NCBI GenBank assembly: GCA_022605405.1
Contig: JABYQQ010000007.1
Coordinates: 2,480,001 to 2,544,000, forward strand
Length of the DNA stretch: 64,000 nucleotides
Reading direction: 5' to 3'
Source of the DNA: Earliella scabrosa
Lineage: Eukaryota > Basidiomycota > Agaricomycetes > Polyporales > Polyporaceae
Each line of letters opens with the position of its first letter. The stretch's first letter is position 1. Below, piece by piece: positions 32,590 through 44,304 of the stretch. Made by a program: the position numbers and the translations under genes. The notes beneath the pieces were generated by a model, which saw nothing but the letters and a program-made list of their open reading frames with translations, was not told the DNA's origin and searched no databases.

Positions 32590-35304
32590 CTACTCCGGAA
32601 TCTTCTGTCGCGAGCGATCATCCGGGGGGGCTCGATGAAAGTCAGTGCGGTTTTCAAGCCGTTCTCCCATGCGCAGTGCTGCAGCAATCTCTATGGACAT
32701 CTGTCAATATGTGCCAGGGTGTTGTGAGTCGAACTCACTTACACGTGTAGCGAGTTGCTCTGATGGGATGGCTATGCTCGTAAGATAACTCTGGTCAATA
32801 AAAGGAGCGCGCTCTGACGCCATCTCCACCAGGCAGATGGGATTGAGTTCCCAAGACGTTTTGAAGACCTGTTTGACGGAGAGCGGGATACCCTTGATCC
32901 ATTTCAGACAGCCTGACAACGTGTCTTTATGAGTAACGAGATAGGTATCGAGAGCGAAAGCTGATACCTCGCTTGACTCTGATTTGTCGAGCAATATCGT
33001 CTGTCCATAAGTCTCTTTCTTCCAGTACACGGACGAGAGATTCTCTGATCTCTTTGAAAGTGCATGATGGGAGTGAGTATGTCACAATGTTACTATGAAT
33101 TATATGTCAGTATTCCTTCTAGTGTATGAATGCCAACGACCGACCTGAAGTGAGGATCCATCGCTTCTTCCTGCGCGTTGATACTTGGAAAGAGCCGCAT
33201 AGGAGGTAGGCTGATCATCGCGGAGTGACGGAGACCATTCCTCACGATCCAGACGCGCAGGATGATGTATTGGTTGTCCGGATCCGTTTCCACGGGCCAC
33301 ATATCGACGTAGTGTTCGCCGTAGTATGCGGGAGAGCCTTTCCAGAAGCCAACGAGGCCCAGTTGATCTGACATTTCACAGCTCTCGTTTAGTAATGCGA
33401 GGTAGTGTGTCTCGAGAATCCGCATCCCCAGGACTCTGGCTTCAGACGACGTGTATGGGATGTTCAACGCAATGTAGACGTCTGCGAGTCCGTGTAGACC
33501 GATGTTGATTACACGGGTTAGTTGAACGAGTCGCGTTGTGGATTCGTTGGGATACGAGATGAGATCTACGAGTAGTTCAGCAATTCGAATGGTGGTCTTC
33601 AAAGCAGAGCGCAGCTCTGAGAAAAGGAATTGTCTGTCATCGGATACGAAGCGACCCAGAGAAAGTGTGAGCGGAAGCGTCCCCGGCTTCTCTGAGTCAC
33701 GGGAGAACTGCAGAGATGTCATGCTATCGTCCGGACAGCGAAGACGCCCCATGTGGCGCTGATTGTTTTTTCCTGAAGTTACGTGAATCAGGAGAGGTCG
33801 GGGGGGGGGGGGGGGGGGGGGGGCGAATGCAGAACGCTCACTGTTCATTGTGCACGTAAATATTGCGCCTGGATAGGAGGTCTTGATCTGCGCCTCTGAG
33901 ACGACTTTCCACAGCGTCTGTGCCGACATTTGTGTCGAACCTTCGATGTTGTTCTCGAGGTAGTGGTATCTGGCACTCAAGCGTCCGCCGCAGAGGGACA
34001 CCAGATCGGAAGCAGCAACGGGATTTAGAAGTGTCCATGCCCCGCAGTTCCTGAGTCGTTCCATGCTATCACTGTGTTAGGTGTTGCTCCACTCAAAGAA
34101 TCAATGCACGTACAAGACATCCGGGACGAGCAGTGCTGTTCCAACAAATTGCACTGTTCCCTCGTCAATGTCGCGGCAGGTCACGAATTCCAGTACGCTG
34201 TGGTGCCAGATCGGGAGATATATAACGGTGGCAGGTGGGTTGATTCCATGAGCTTTTGTGAATTCGACCGCTTCTGCGTCAATACGGTGCATGATCTCCA
34301 TAAGGGCGGATCCGCTGTCATGACAAGAGATAATGAGCGTTATTAAAAGATGCACATAGTCAACAGGTACCTGGTTCTCTCAATCGGCTCGAACACTGCG
34401 CCAATACCGATTCCTGCATCCCAGAGTGCCCTCCATTCCTTAAGAGATCGTTCGATGGTCTCACTGCTCTGTACGTCGAACCCGCATGTTATCGAGGAGG
34501 GGTACAAGGGATTCGTGGTACCAGCCTTCAGGGATAAGGCGGGGGGAAGAGCCAGTACCTGTTGTGAGAGTAGCTCGTAGGTCTTTCCGACCAGGTCGAA
34601 ATTATCTTCATGGATAGCGAGTGAAATTCGGAGAAACATGAACTGTGGTCGCTCTATAAGGACTCCGTTTTCTGACAAGAGATATGTCGCTGCGAACTGT
34701 CTCGCTGTGGCACTGTGAACTCATATGTCACAGAGTCCACTCGTATATGCCAAGAGACGCAGTGCTTACTAGTGGATGTCAAAATCGCGCTCGTGATTGA
34801 TCATGTCTTGGAATAATCCGCCATTGTCAGCCACGAGGGCTGCGATCTTTGGACTCAAGCGCAGTTGCTCCTCTGTCCGGGTACCGGAGTGAGTATATGT
34901 CACGGACGCAACTGTTTCTCGTTCTTATGCCAATGTCAGATGAATACACACTTACTTCTTGTGAGAGCAATGACCCATTCGGAGAAGGACGGAGTAACAC
35001 TACGATGTATACCGGTGAGAAAAAGCCGCGCCGCTAGTCGAGTGTAGTCTGGATGCAGCTCGCTGAACGCAGTGACCAGCAGTTCGGATGCAGAGGTCTG
35101 ATAGATCGGTGAGTATCGTCTGTTAAACATGCTGCATGCATAACTCACCAATGTAGCTAGATCTAGCGTCTGACAATCGGAGAGTTCTTGAAGTCGGAGT
35201 CGAACACTGAGGCATGGTGAATGAGGAACGTCTTTGGGATGTGTGGCAGGAATACAGACGAACCGAGACATGTTAGATAGCACAGGAGGCAAGTCGAAGG
35301 ACAT
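32590..35304 (-). CDS. Ribonucleotide reductase large-subunit (R1) homologue, catalytically degenerate
   Basis: Ten exons on the minus strand: 35149-35304, 34956-35097, 34770-34872, 34371-34712, 34114-34314, 33842-34071, 33145-33772, 32968-33044, 32743-32924, 32590-32700. Phases close to 671 residues (660 from the second ATG at 35271). Class I R1 landmarks are recognisable throughout: FSELHPDYTRLAARL, IERPQFMFLRISLAIHEDN, YLPIWHHSVLEF, NRKNNQRHMGRLRCP, NIGLHGLADVYIAL and MASERAPFIDQS. Set beside the normal active-site segment from memory, the N-x-C-x-E catalytic trio reads D-x-S-x-T, and the second redox cysteine about 15 residues on is Thr. The phosphate-binding P-T-A-S loop and the C-terminal CxxC tail are also missing. 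The N-terminal ATP-cone region is short. The frame is intact, so this looks like a maintained pseudo-enzyme rather than a decaying pseudogene. Confidence 0.8.
33800..33823 (+). repeat. Run of 24 G residues inside an intron
   Basis: Uninterrupted G24 on the plus strand (C24 in the sense of the reductase-homologue gene), within the intron between exons 33842-34071 and 33145-33772. Its length may be unstable in the cell or an assembly artefact. Confidence 0.95.
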
Positions 35305-36422
35305 CTGGGGACAACATCATCAATCCTCCATGACCCTTCAGTGTCGCAAGTGAAACAAGGCTGTACCAGGGACAAGAGATCATCTAGGTTAGCAGCGAGA
35401 GCTGCACGCTCTGAGCAGGACCCAGGACAAGCCTACGCAACATTTCTCGAATGAGATTCGGATTCAATAAGAGAGCGGAATGTGAGTTACTGACTACACG
35501 GTCGCGTTCACCACCGGTGTATAACGTGGTGGAAACCATCGTTCGAACTTGTTGGAAGATTGCTGTATGAGGTTATATGTCCAGATACGAGTTATATGAT
35601 GCAATGATGCGGCGGAGGAGGTACCCAGCGCTCGATACTAACAACAGTGCCTCTTGGCATGCGGTGGAGGGAACAAAGAATCATACGCGCTATTTCTTTC
35701 CGCCCCATCTCGATGATGCTATGGATCTGGATCATCGCGACAATTTCAACTGCGGTCCTTCACGAGGAGACCCTGTTGACTCTATGCGTTCTGCCGATGT
35801 CTCAATACACATATGAAGTAAGATAGATGTTCGGCAGCGTCACCTAGCACAACGAGATCTACGAAGCTAGAGGGCTTACTGATAACGTTCTTAGTCATAA
35901 CCGTTCAAGAGGGGTTCAGTGATGTTATGCATCGCATCTGGCGTGTTGGCGGCGATCCTGGGAATTGTCAATGATCGCGAGGTTGTGGGTGCAAATTGCG
36001 GGAGCCTAGCGGGTGTCTCAGCGTCGTTGGTAAGCGCATCCTGTGGCAATGCAGCTCTATTGAAGGATACGTAATGCCGAGAGAACCTTCCCCAGAGAGT
36101 GAATGTGCCAGAGCATCGAGTTCTGGCTCTCGAAGGGAAATTCGCCAGGCTTGAGCATCTTGTCTAGCGTTCATCGGTTATTTGGTACGCAATCCTCTCA
36201 TACAGGTCTTCTCATGATTACAGTTTGCGGTGTACGACGTTCACAGTGACCTCTCCGTCAACAGTCAGAGGGATGTCATGTCAACAGGTGCCCTCTCTAC
36301 GACACCACGTCTATTAGATAGCTCGTTGCGTACGTGTCGGAGAAGTCCACTTGAAAGCGGTACCGCCTTGAGGGGTGCGAGCTATCAGCCATACGACATG
36401 CTGACTTTAATTTACAGCTCAC
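35305..36422. other. Upstream region of the R1-homologue gene, no confident gene
   Basis: Holds short open frames on both strands (for example 35577-35816 plus, 35968-36174 minus) without recognised motifs and without supporting splice models. Confidence 0.4.
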
Positions 36423-37043
36423 TCACCGAAACACCACAAGGTCTACGAGTCGTTTCTCTGCGGGATGGATGTTGATCACTGTCTCGGGTTTGAGCGCGGA
36501 GTGTCGTATCACTAGCAGATTTCCGTGCACGTTGAGTCCTAGTAACGCATGCAAGCACTGGTTTAGTGGTCCATAGACCTGCATTAGGCTGGAGACCATC
36601 GTGTACTCGTTGTCGAGCGTGAATCTTGTCGCGGGGATCGAGGCCATTCTTACGAATCGCTTTCCAGAGGGGAACCAGTGGTCGATCTCGTAATCTTCGG
36701 CCCAGCCATATGCATCAGGATCATCGTCTCTGTCGACCTTTGTGGCGATGTAAACTATGCGAGGCTTTGTGTCGCCGACCGGATATAGGAGGGCTTTCAC
36801 CATTCGCTGGTTGGGATCCTGGTGCGAGGCTGCATGTCAGAGGATGTGTCTCGACATAAGAAATTCACTCACCAGCCGAGTTTCTTCTCGCACCTGTTTA
36901 TTCCATCGCCGTATGGCTCTTGCGGACGTCTCTTGTACTTGAGCTTCGGCCGTCTGTGATAGAGTTGAGTGGACTACAATAGGGACGGTCCAGACACTTA
37001 CCGCCCGACGAGTCTGACGGAGACTCGATGGTGCCGCAGACAT
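36423..37043 (-). CDS. Relative of the MYND proteins, C-terminal domain only
   Basis: Three exons on the minus strand: 37002-37043, 36873-36953, 36423-36818; phases close to 172 residues. The end of the protein (VKALLYPVGDTKPRIVYIAT, HGNLLVIRH, INIHPAEKRLVDLVVF) follows the layout of the MYND-protein C-terminal domain at 27858-28234 and 55394-55758. No MYND cysteines are found in the model; the start MSAAPSSLRQTRRA is the first in-frame ATG, and upstream exons cannot be excluded. The stop at 36423 overlaps a good GT donor (cggtgagt), so the 3' end is also uncertain. Function unknown. Confidence 0.5.
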
Positions 37044-37146
37044 AGTGGGCGATGAAATGATCGGCGGGCAAAGAGCATGCACGGGTACTAATAAGTAGAC
37101 GAATGGCATGGTAGGGATACACGGAGCTTACTGTTATTCACCGCTA

Positions 37147-38049
37147 CTAGTGGGGATAGCCTGGTGATTGATGACTCCGCATGCGAGGATGCGCTTCTGG
37201 GTGTTCGGGGACGATAACTTGAACAGTTTCGTTGCTCCGCGTGAAAGATAACACGTCCTCACATGTCATCGGATGAAGAGTGCTGATACACTTATGTTAT
37301 ATCCGCTCGGTTGGCCCTGCATAGCCGCAGGCTGTGTTCCGGGACTTACGAAGCCACAGCCCACGGCGTTCGGACAGAACTGCGGACGCGTGCGCCAATC
37401 AAGTAGGGTCGAGCCCGAAGAGGTTAATCGGTTAAGTATGAATGCTAACAACAATGGAGTAGGGATTAGATAGATACTAAGTATACAGATTTCAGAGAGT
37501 CGCGCCATCTTCGTGGACAGTCTCCTCGAAGAAGTGATACACTTGGTAAGTATTACTCTGTGGCTCATCGAGTCTACCGTCTAACGGTAGGGAGGCAATC
37601 GATGAGCGAAAGAACAAGTACGGCAGGGAGGCAGAACTCACAGTGAGGATCATACGCGGAGAATCGATACGGTCTGGGCCGTCTCGCGCCTCTGTTCTTA
37701 TACGGAGCTCTCTTCTTCCTCGGAGTGTGTACACCATGAGATTGGTCGGGATGCGACCTCAGCGGTTCATTGTTCTGACACAGCGATGGCTCTTCGTGGA
37801 CGAACTCGAGCGAATTGTCGACGAGGTCTATCTGAGGCTGTTAAATATGATTAGATGCGTGCCCTAAGCACGGTGCACGCCTGCGGACTAGTACAGACAC
37901 ACCTGGGAAGACGGACCTGCCTCGGGACTCAGGTCCCTGTGGGCATGTTCAGCCTGAAGAAGGAGAAGCCATTCGTCGCGGATGAACTCGTCTGTTGGCT
38001 CATTGTCGATGAGCGGTGGCGTCTTCACCCTGACCGGGTATGCTGGCAT
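37147..38049 (-). CDS. Hypothetical protein, four exons
   Basis: Not recognised. Exons on the minus strand 37903-38049, 37642-37837, 37350-37555, 37147-37290 keep one frame through three GT-AG introns and give 230 residues. The N-terminal half is acidic, then basic (TPRKKRAPYKNRGARRPRP). The second half has one hydrophobic stretch (ICILSIYLIPTPLLLAFIL) and a cysteine group FCPNAVGCGFC. The exon ending at 37555 relies on an unusual agag acceptor. The model may join pieces of a decayed gene. Confidence 0.35.
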
Positions 38050-38183
38050 CGAGAGTGCTTGGAGTGGATGAACTGGCGTTCAATATAAGCGTACGAGTAT
38101 TATAAGTGGCTATTGTTAATAATTACCGGTCACTGAAGAGTGCGGATATGGATACCAGACTGTATTATTCTGACGACTATAAG

Positions 38184-38744
38184 TCAAGGCTGAGGGTCTG
38201 GTATTCCAGAATGTAACTCACAGGCGAAGTCGGACAGGACCAGGGAGAGTCTTGATTCAGTTCCACACTTGGATTGTCCGGCCCGATGATTGGAGGAGCG
38301 AACACGTATTCTCGTGGGCCGTCTATCGTGAACAAGCGTAAGGACTCTCAAGTGAGCAGATCGGGCAGCAATAGAAGGTAACCGAGGGGGCTCGCCTTCT
38401 CTAGTAGACTGCCAAAGGCGATGATGGTCCGCTCGAGTTCTAGAATCATGCGGTGAGTCCGGCGCAGGAGGCACGATTCCTGGATTCTGCGAATAGCGGT
38501 CGTTCGCAGGTCGAGGTAGAATGTGTCGATAACGCTGTATAGTATCTTCAGCAACTGACAGCCGACATCGATGCAGACGTACCTTGGAGGATGTGTCGGA
38601 CTTACTACGAGTCACTGGGACCGTGTGTACGACGGGAAGGGCTCGATTTTCGTCCGCGTTATTGACGTTACTTGATTTTGAGCGATGAGTGTCTTGAGCC
38701 AGGCCCTGTGCTCGTTCCTCGACGTCGTGAGCCCCCTGTTTCAC
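38184..38744 (-). CDS. Hypothetical ORF, 186 codons, Arg/Ser-rich
   Basis: One uninterrupted frame on the minus strand, starting MKQGAHDVEERAQG. It contains a good donor (aaggtacgt) after about 54 codons, so only its first third may be coding. A second frame in 38350-38550 reads as amphipathic helices (LLKILYSVIDTFYLDLRTTA). I could not decide between frames; no family was recognised. Confidence 0.3.
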   Translation of the reverse strand: MKQGAHDVEERAQGLAQDTHRSKSSNVNNADENRALPVVHTVPVTRSKSDTSSKVRLHRCRLSVAEDTIQRYRHILPRPANDRYSQNPGIVPPAPDSPHDSRTRADHHRLWQSTREGEPPRLPSIAARSAHLRVLTLVHDRRPTRIRVRSSNHRAGQSKCGTESRLSLVLSDFACELHSGIPDPQP

Positions 38745-39669
38745 GACACATTGTTGGCATGCGCACGAGATCGTCCCTGTACACTAATCATATGACATTA
38801 GACACCGAGCTTTGTAGTAGTCGCGGAATGACTCACTAGAGTGGTTACTCTACCGCATGCTCGTGAGGAGAGTGGCAGGCCAGAACGTGCCTCGGCAGAG
38901 ATGACCGTCCATATCGGAGGAAGCGGGCTCTAGAATGCGCGGTTGTGGTCAGCATGTTCGTTCTAGTCAGGACATGACACAGCGCGCACTCCAGGTCTGC
39001 GAATGCATGGTGCACCGTCGTGTAGTAGGTGTGGCTCCCTGATTGGGGGAAGGGCTTCGTAATAAGCCACTCTCATGCTGAACGAGGGAGTGCGAGGGTT
39101 CTCCGCTGTCAAGGCGCGATCATCTTTTGAACGTTCTGCCGGAATACAGTTCCAGTTAGTCTATCGAGACCTTCTAGTAGTAAGCTACTATCTTGACAGG
39201 GGACGTACACAAATCATCTCTGTGAAGTGCTATCCTTCGCAGAACGCATCTGATGAGAGAACGTAAGTGGCGGAGGATATCTGTCGGATGAAGGCGGCGT
39301 TAGTCATGTTCGCGAATGTGCGAACGGTGCGCACTAATTTACTGCGCGATTGGGCGCGATTCGACGCAGTTCGGACCCGGCGGGTGAGCTTCTCAAGATA
39401 CCGCGCGTCGAGTATACGGGACGCCCGTGATGGCTTCTGTGACGTGAAATGCACCCATGGCAACTCAAGCCGTGAGCCGATACTCACGTTGGAGTGTGAA
39501 GGTTTGTGTCATGTTTGTGGTGAAGGGAGGGACTACGAGCGCGGACTATAGTACATTCTGTCTTTGTATTCCGACTTCACAAATCAACCAACTTCTAGAT
39601 GTCAGAGTCATCGTCCTCGTGTTCCACATCAGCGCGGATGATGTTCCTCCACCTCTATAGTTTGTGATG
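38745..39669. other. Unresolved stretch
   Basis: Contains a minus-strand open segment at 39230-39487 (RYLEKLTRRVRTASNRA and onward) and a plus-strand one at 39075-39266. Neither matches a known family nor forms a spliced model. Confidence 0.35.
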
Positions 39670-40630
39670 TTAGCGCACGGCACGCGATGACGAACGCGAA
39701 GATATCCCTACCGGCGGATAGGGTCTATTCACCCACCAACCCCTCCTAGTACGCATGAGAGGAAAGACCGGGTAGACGTCCTGAGTGGTGCGTCTGAATA
39801 TGAGACCCTTCGCTGTGACGTCGCCAAAGTAGTCCATCGTCCAATTCGCGGGGCCTTCCATGATCTGCCACCACTCTCGCTGGGTGAACGTGAAACCGCG
39901 TCGCTCGTACTTCGATATCGCCGCATGCTCCTTTTCCGTGAGCAGTCCACCGCGCACAATCCCTTTCCCTTGAAAAGTATGGAGGGGGTAGCCGCAGACA
40001 CATCCGTCGGGGGTGATCACATTCATGACGAGCGTGGTCCAATAGAACTGGAGAGGGAAGATGGGATTGTTGACGGGGCTTCGGATGACATCGACACGTT
40101 TGCCGGTCGTCGTCGTGAAGGTAGTGATCTCTTTGATACCGTTCGCGAGGTGATCGATGGGAGGAGGGCCGCTGGGACGAGCATCTGGCGTCGACTGGAA
40201 GAGGAGATCGGGCACCGCCGTATCAATGAACTGTTCGTAGACGTTGTCGGGTACGTAGATGTCGAGGTCCTTGGGTTGCCAGGCTGGATCCTGGACGAAG
40301 AATTGCAGGGCAACGGAACCGGACACCACGGAGCCAGTTCGACGAATCAAATCGCTCAACACGCTGGTGCGTGGACCGACAAACGGCTTGATCGCGACTT
40401 CAAAACGATGATAGAAGACCGCTGTGACGACGCTGAAGAACGCTTTGCATGTTTTTCGCCACTCGAGTAGAAGGAGGAAGTCGCTCTTCCAGATGATGTG
40501 CACGACGACGTCCACCGGTACGCTGCGGATGAGTGAGATGAAGTCTCCGAAGACACCAGTCAAATGGCATAACTAACCTGACAGGGCGCAATTCGGACGG
40601 GTACAGCGTAGTGAGAATCAGGGAAGACAT
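39670..40630 (-). CDS. F-box/nucleotidyltransferase-like family protein, subfamily B (member 1)
   Basis: Two exons on the minus strand: 40578-40630 and 39670-40522, joined at phase 2, 301 residues. After MSSLILTTLYPSELRPV the F-box-like helix reads VPVDVVVHIIWKSD then LLLLEWRKTCKAFFSVV. The next block, SGSVALQFFVQDPAWQPKDL then DIYV, has the G-S-x-A-L helix and D-x-D of a minimal nucleotidyltransferase active site (15 residues between GS and DLD). Later blocks are GKRVDVIRSPVNNP, GCVCGYPLHTF and RGFTFTQREWW, equivalent to blocks in the subfamily A proteins. It may be an active nucleotidyltransferase tied to an SCF complex; the substrate is unknown. The closest relative is at 59396-60493. Confidence 0.7.
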
Positions 40631-41105
40631 GATGTTGCGTTGATATTGTGTCGTGGGGGAACTCGCTACTCTCGAGGACAACGAGGCCTTTTGAGGACGT
40701 TGGCGGGTGTGGGTGGATGAAAGGCGCCGCGCGGACGTGTACTCGGATGATGAATGCGCAAAGTCAGGGTCAGGCTGAGTCGGAAAAGGCGCCATTCGAA
40801 CTTTCTTTGCAAAGAACAGGCTAGTCGTCCAGTCAGCTTGATGACCATCGGGCGCAGGGTGAAATGTGCTATAACAACACAGGCGGTCAGCGTGGATCCG
40901 GCAGAGATCAAGACCAACTAAATACCGGGATACATCTGCGATTATGCGTCATCGGCGTAGGACGGCCTTGGACCATAGAGCGCTGGTAGAGAATCGAGTC
41001 ACTTATCCGCATCGTTCATGACAGAGGTCACTGCTTCTCGCAGCTGCACGCGTAATCTTCGAGAAGAGCATGATATGGAATCTTTCTGAACAAATTCTAA
41101 AAATA
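40631..41105. other. Spacer between two family members
   Basis: 475 bases upstream of subfamily B member 1 and downstream of subfamily A member 2. No coding signal was seen. Confidence 0.45.
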
Positions 41106-42332
41106 TCACATACTTAGTCGTCTACCGCGTCTATGACTCTCGGAAATGGACGGAAGGGGGAGAAGGGGTCGGTGAATGGATGGATGAAACACCATGCCAG
41201 AAGAGAAGATCGACGGCATGGAGATTGTTCCGCGCGGAAGAATGTCCTCGACGCCTAGGCACAGATTATCGCATGCCGATGAGCACCATAGGCGCCACAC
41301 GCTCATGTGACCGTACGGAGCTACTTGCAGTGCGCGCAGCCTGGAATGACCACCGTGAAGAGCGTCGAGAACAACGACCATGGACCCTGCATCTCCGAAG
41401 AATCGGGCTTGATCCGGGCAGATGAATGACGCTCGTAAACAGCGGTATATCCCGGGCGGTCCGTTGGTCAGGGCCAGATGAGCGTAGGGTGGTAGCAGTG
41501 TGGGTTCCCGTGCGAAGTCGAATCCGCAAGTCACCATCCGTCTCATGGTCTGGCGGTCGTCTTCGGAAAAATCCATAAGACGGAGATCAGAGACGATGGA
41601 CTGGAGTTGGAAGGTCAGACGGGGATAGGCACACCCGAATGAGTGAGCGGTGACGAAGTTCATGAGTGCGGAGCACCAGGTACGGGATATGGGGGTGCAA
41701 GGACTGGTGGAGGAAGTTTCGAAGATCTCCAGGTAGTCGCCGCCGATGGTGACGAACTTCGCGTAGCGCTGGAACGCTCGAGAGTGGACATAGGGGACAG
41801 GCACTAGGTCCATACTCTCGAACCGGACTTGAGCAGCGTACAGGGGGCAGCTCCTAATCCGGTGAACAAGGCCCTGGAAGTGAACTTCGCTTGTGAAGAC
41901 TTCGAGACGTCTCGCAACGAAGTTCTCGCCTCGAAGGAGAAAGGCAAGCGCGAACTCGCCGCCGATAATCGCTTTGTAGTCGGTGAACAGCTCTAGGAAA
42001 GGCTGAGGTTCGGGAAGGAAGTTGCGGAGGAGGAAGAGGAGGTCCTTCTTCAACGCCGCTGTTACGTCCTCGTGCGCCTTGTGGCATACGGCTCTCCATA
42101 TTGTCATGGACGGGATATCCATGTGGCGAATGATGAAAGGGTTGATATCCTCCTCCAAGCTTCATTGGTCCTACGTCAGCGCAGGAGATACAATTGACGC
42201 ATAAGAACTCACGGGACTCGCTGCCTGGCCTGTGGGACTGGCTTCGAGCCGATGAGACGAGAGATCACTGCGACGTGAGATCAGGTTCCGAAGATGCTGG
42301 TTACGAAGGGCAGCGAGCTACTCACAAGGCAT
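41106..42332 (-). CDS. F-box/nucleotidyltransferase-like family protein, subfamily A (member 2)
   Basis: Three exons on the minus strand in the preferred model: 42326-42332 (ATG plus four bases), 42213-42267, 41106-42159; 371 residues. A simpler alternative starts at the ATG at 42158 and gives 350 residues. The preferred model restores the phase-2 intron before LEEDINPFIIRHMDI found in the other members. Blocks: AIIGGEFALAFLLRGENF, then LEVF in place of the DxD motif; SFGCAYPRLTF; CPDQARFFGDAGSMVVVLD; VAPYGHMSVWRLW. The nucleotidyltransferase aspartates are lost. Function unknown; the F-box-like region suggests ubiquitin-ligase adaptor work. Confidence 0.68.
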
Positions 42333-43143
42333 CCTTGATGGTGTGAAGAAGACACAGTCGCACCGAAGACAGCGGGGATATATTGCAAGGAGATCTCAGG
42401 AGATGATGTAGCTTGACGAAGTCTAGCACGTCGTGGCGGGGACAGTGGACGAGGACTCGCTTGATAAGAGTTTGAGTAGATATGACACTGACGTCGCCGA
42501 TCGTGCCGATACCGGTGACTGAACGGTGTTGAGCGAAGTCGTGGCGGTCGTCTGTGAAGTAGTGGCGTACTGAGCTTCAACATCGGCGGTGTGTCCGCGA
42601 CCTGACAACATGTCTGATTTGGTATCCTGCCAGAGGGAACTGTATGCATGGGAACTGACCTCTACTGACAATTTGGCCGATACCAGAGGTCTTGACCGTC
42701 ACCCGCCCGTACCGTCCACGTATCCCGCGCTAGAGACAGCTTTCGCTAGGTGGCCTGTGAGTTAGATGAGCTAGAGCCGCCGATGAAGATCAACAATGAC
42801 TCACCATGCTGCAATCGCTGCTCATCGGCTGATGGGCGCAGCGAGACAGGGCTGTGTTGCATGTGCGCATCTCCTTCGAGCCGCATAGACTTGACTAAGG
42901 GGACCGTATTAGAGCGGTGTTGCCAGGAATATTGGTGAGAGGGGCGGGGGAAGAGAGAGGGAGCGGTCGAGACCAACTCCCACGTTCTCACGCAGAAGTC
43001 CGGCAAATAGGGAACTCAAACCGGACCGGAGCTAGCTGCGTCAATGAGGGATATGTCCAGCTCTTGAACTCGTCTCGCTATCTGTCATAGTAGCACGACG
43101 CACTGCTTTGCATATTGAATCTGCATTTCATATGGGGGTCGAT
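42333..43143. other. Spacer with short open frames only
   Basis: Minus-strand open segments at 42423-42671 and 42746-43006 are Ser/Thr-rich and unrecognised. They could be upstream exons of the 41106-42332 gene or noise. Confidence 0.35.
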
Positions 43144-44019
43144 CTACTTCTCGTATGATAAGAATGGTCGTATATCTGTCATATCAACGCTGTCCGCATC
43201 AACATAGAATGGCACGAGCATGCTTGCAAGTTTGAGAATAATGATTGGACTACAAGTGACGTGTTTTTGGATAAGTATCTGTGGAAGGGAGGGGATCGGA
43301 GAGGATTCGCAGTTGGGGCGATCGGTCTCGTGGGTCGGCGCTCGGTAGATATGGAAGGGAGAAGTAAGGAATCGCATGCTTGCTCCCCACTGCAGCAAGG
43401 TCCGGCGTGGCATATTGACAAAGAATCGGGAAAGGTCGGGTAATGGGGGATTGTCGTTGCTGATATGCACAATCGGTACATACACTTCTTCGAAATAATC
43501 TGACATTGCAATAAGTCAGGTTCGTCGAAGGGCGTACTATACCATCGTCGTCACTTGCCTCCAGCTTGATAGGTTAACAGACCTTTCACAGCGGTAGTTC
43601 TCCTGCAACAGAGCTCGATGGCGATATTGGAATGTAGTGGTGATCCCGCATCGGGGGCCGCTGGAATGGAGAGTTGTAGATTTTCTCGCCGGACGATCTC
43701 GTCCCAGTTGGCATGCTCTCGTCTGTCGCAGTACAGGCGATGGCGTGGCCAGTCCTGAACAGAACGCCTCAGCGAGCTAATGCTACGAATATTAGGCACA
43801 TACCTCGATGAAATGTTGAGGCGAACAGTACGCTGGTCCCGCGTCACAATGATCGCAGGAGAAGATAGTTGGAACATGGCAGACTGCACACTGCGGCAGG
43901 GCCATCCTCCGGAGATATACTGGAGTCGAAGACATGTCGTTCTGCAACATCGATGCCTGCGGAGAGAAAGAGGGCCCAAGGTCCATGGTTTCGAATGCAG
44001 GGTAGCGCTTATCAGCCAT
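43144..44019 (-). CDS. MYND zinc-finger protein with a GC-AG intron
   Basis: Three exons on the minus strand: 43804-44019, 43559-43754, 43144-43499; phases close to 255 residues. The finger is LPQCAVCHVPTIFSCDHC then AYCSPQHFIE, split by an intron, then DWPRHRLYC. The end (RRTLLQWGASMRFLTSPFHI, IIILKLASMLVPFYVD) aligns with the protein at 54895-55758. The second intron must start with gcaagt at 43558, a GC donor with the usual GC-AG consensus; only this keeps the frame (QAG-DYFEEVYVPIVH). An upstream ATG at 44073 is in frame. Probable protein-interaction or transcription-related role; the partner is unknown. Confidence 0.75.
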
Positions 44020-44304
44020 AAGAACGATGGGAGTGTATAATATTTCTGCACAGAAGTCAAAATCAGAAGACAAGCTCTTTGTTCCGTGATGGCGTGATAT
44101 CTAATGTTCTATCAGCTAGCGTTATGCGTACAGTCTCAGGCTGTGGACCGGATCTTGGATTCATCGACAGATCGTGAAGTAAGTAGTTGAGGCGGACGGC
44201 CCTGATGTGTGTGCGACGCGTAGGCAACACATGAGTCACCCGAGAGTTCCTGGAATCCACGACATCAGCGCTTCTGTTTTGCCGACACGGAGACTCAACT
44301 GACC

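Noticed and set aside
32590..35304. R1 homologue as a simple decayed pseudogene
   Set aside because: Ten exons keep one frame with consistent phases and no stop, which is unlikely for unselected sequence of this length. Not fully excluded without transcripts.
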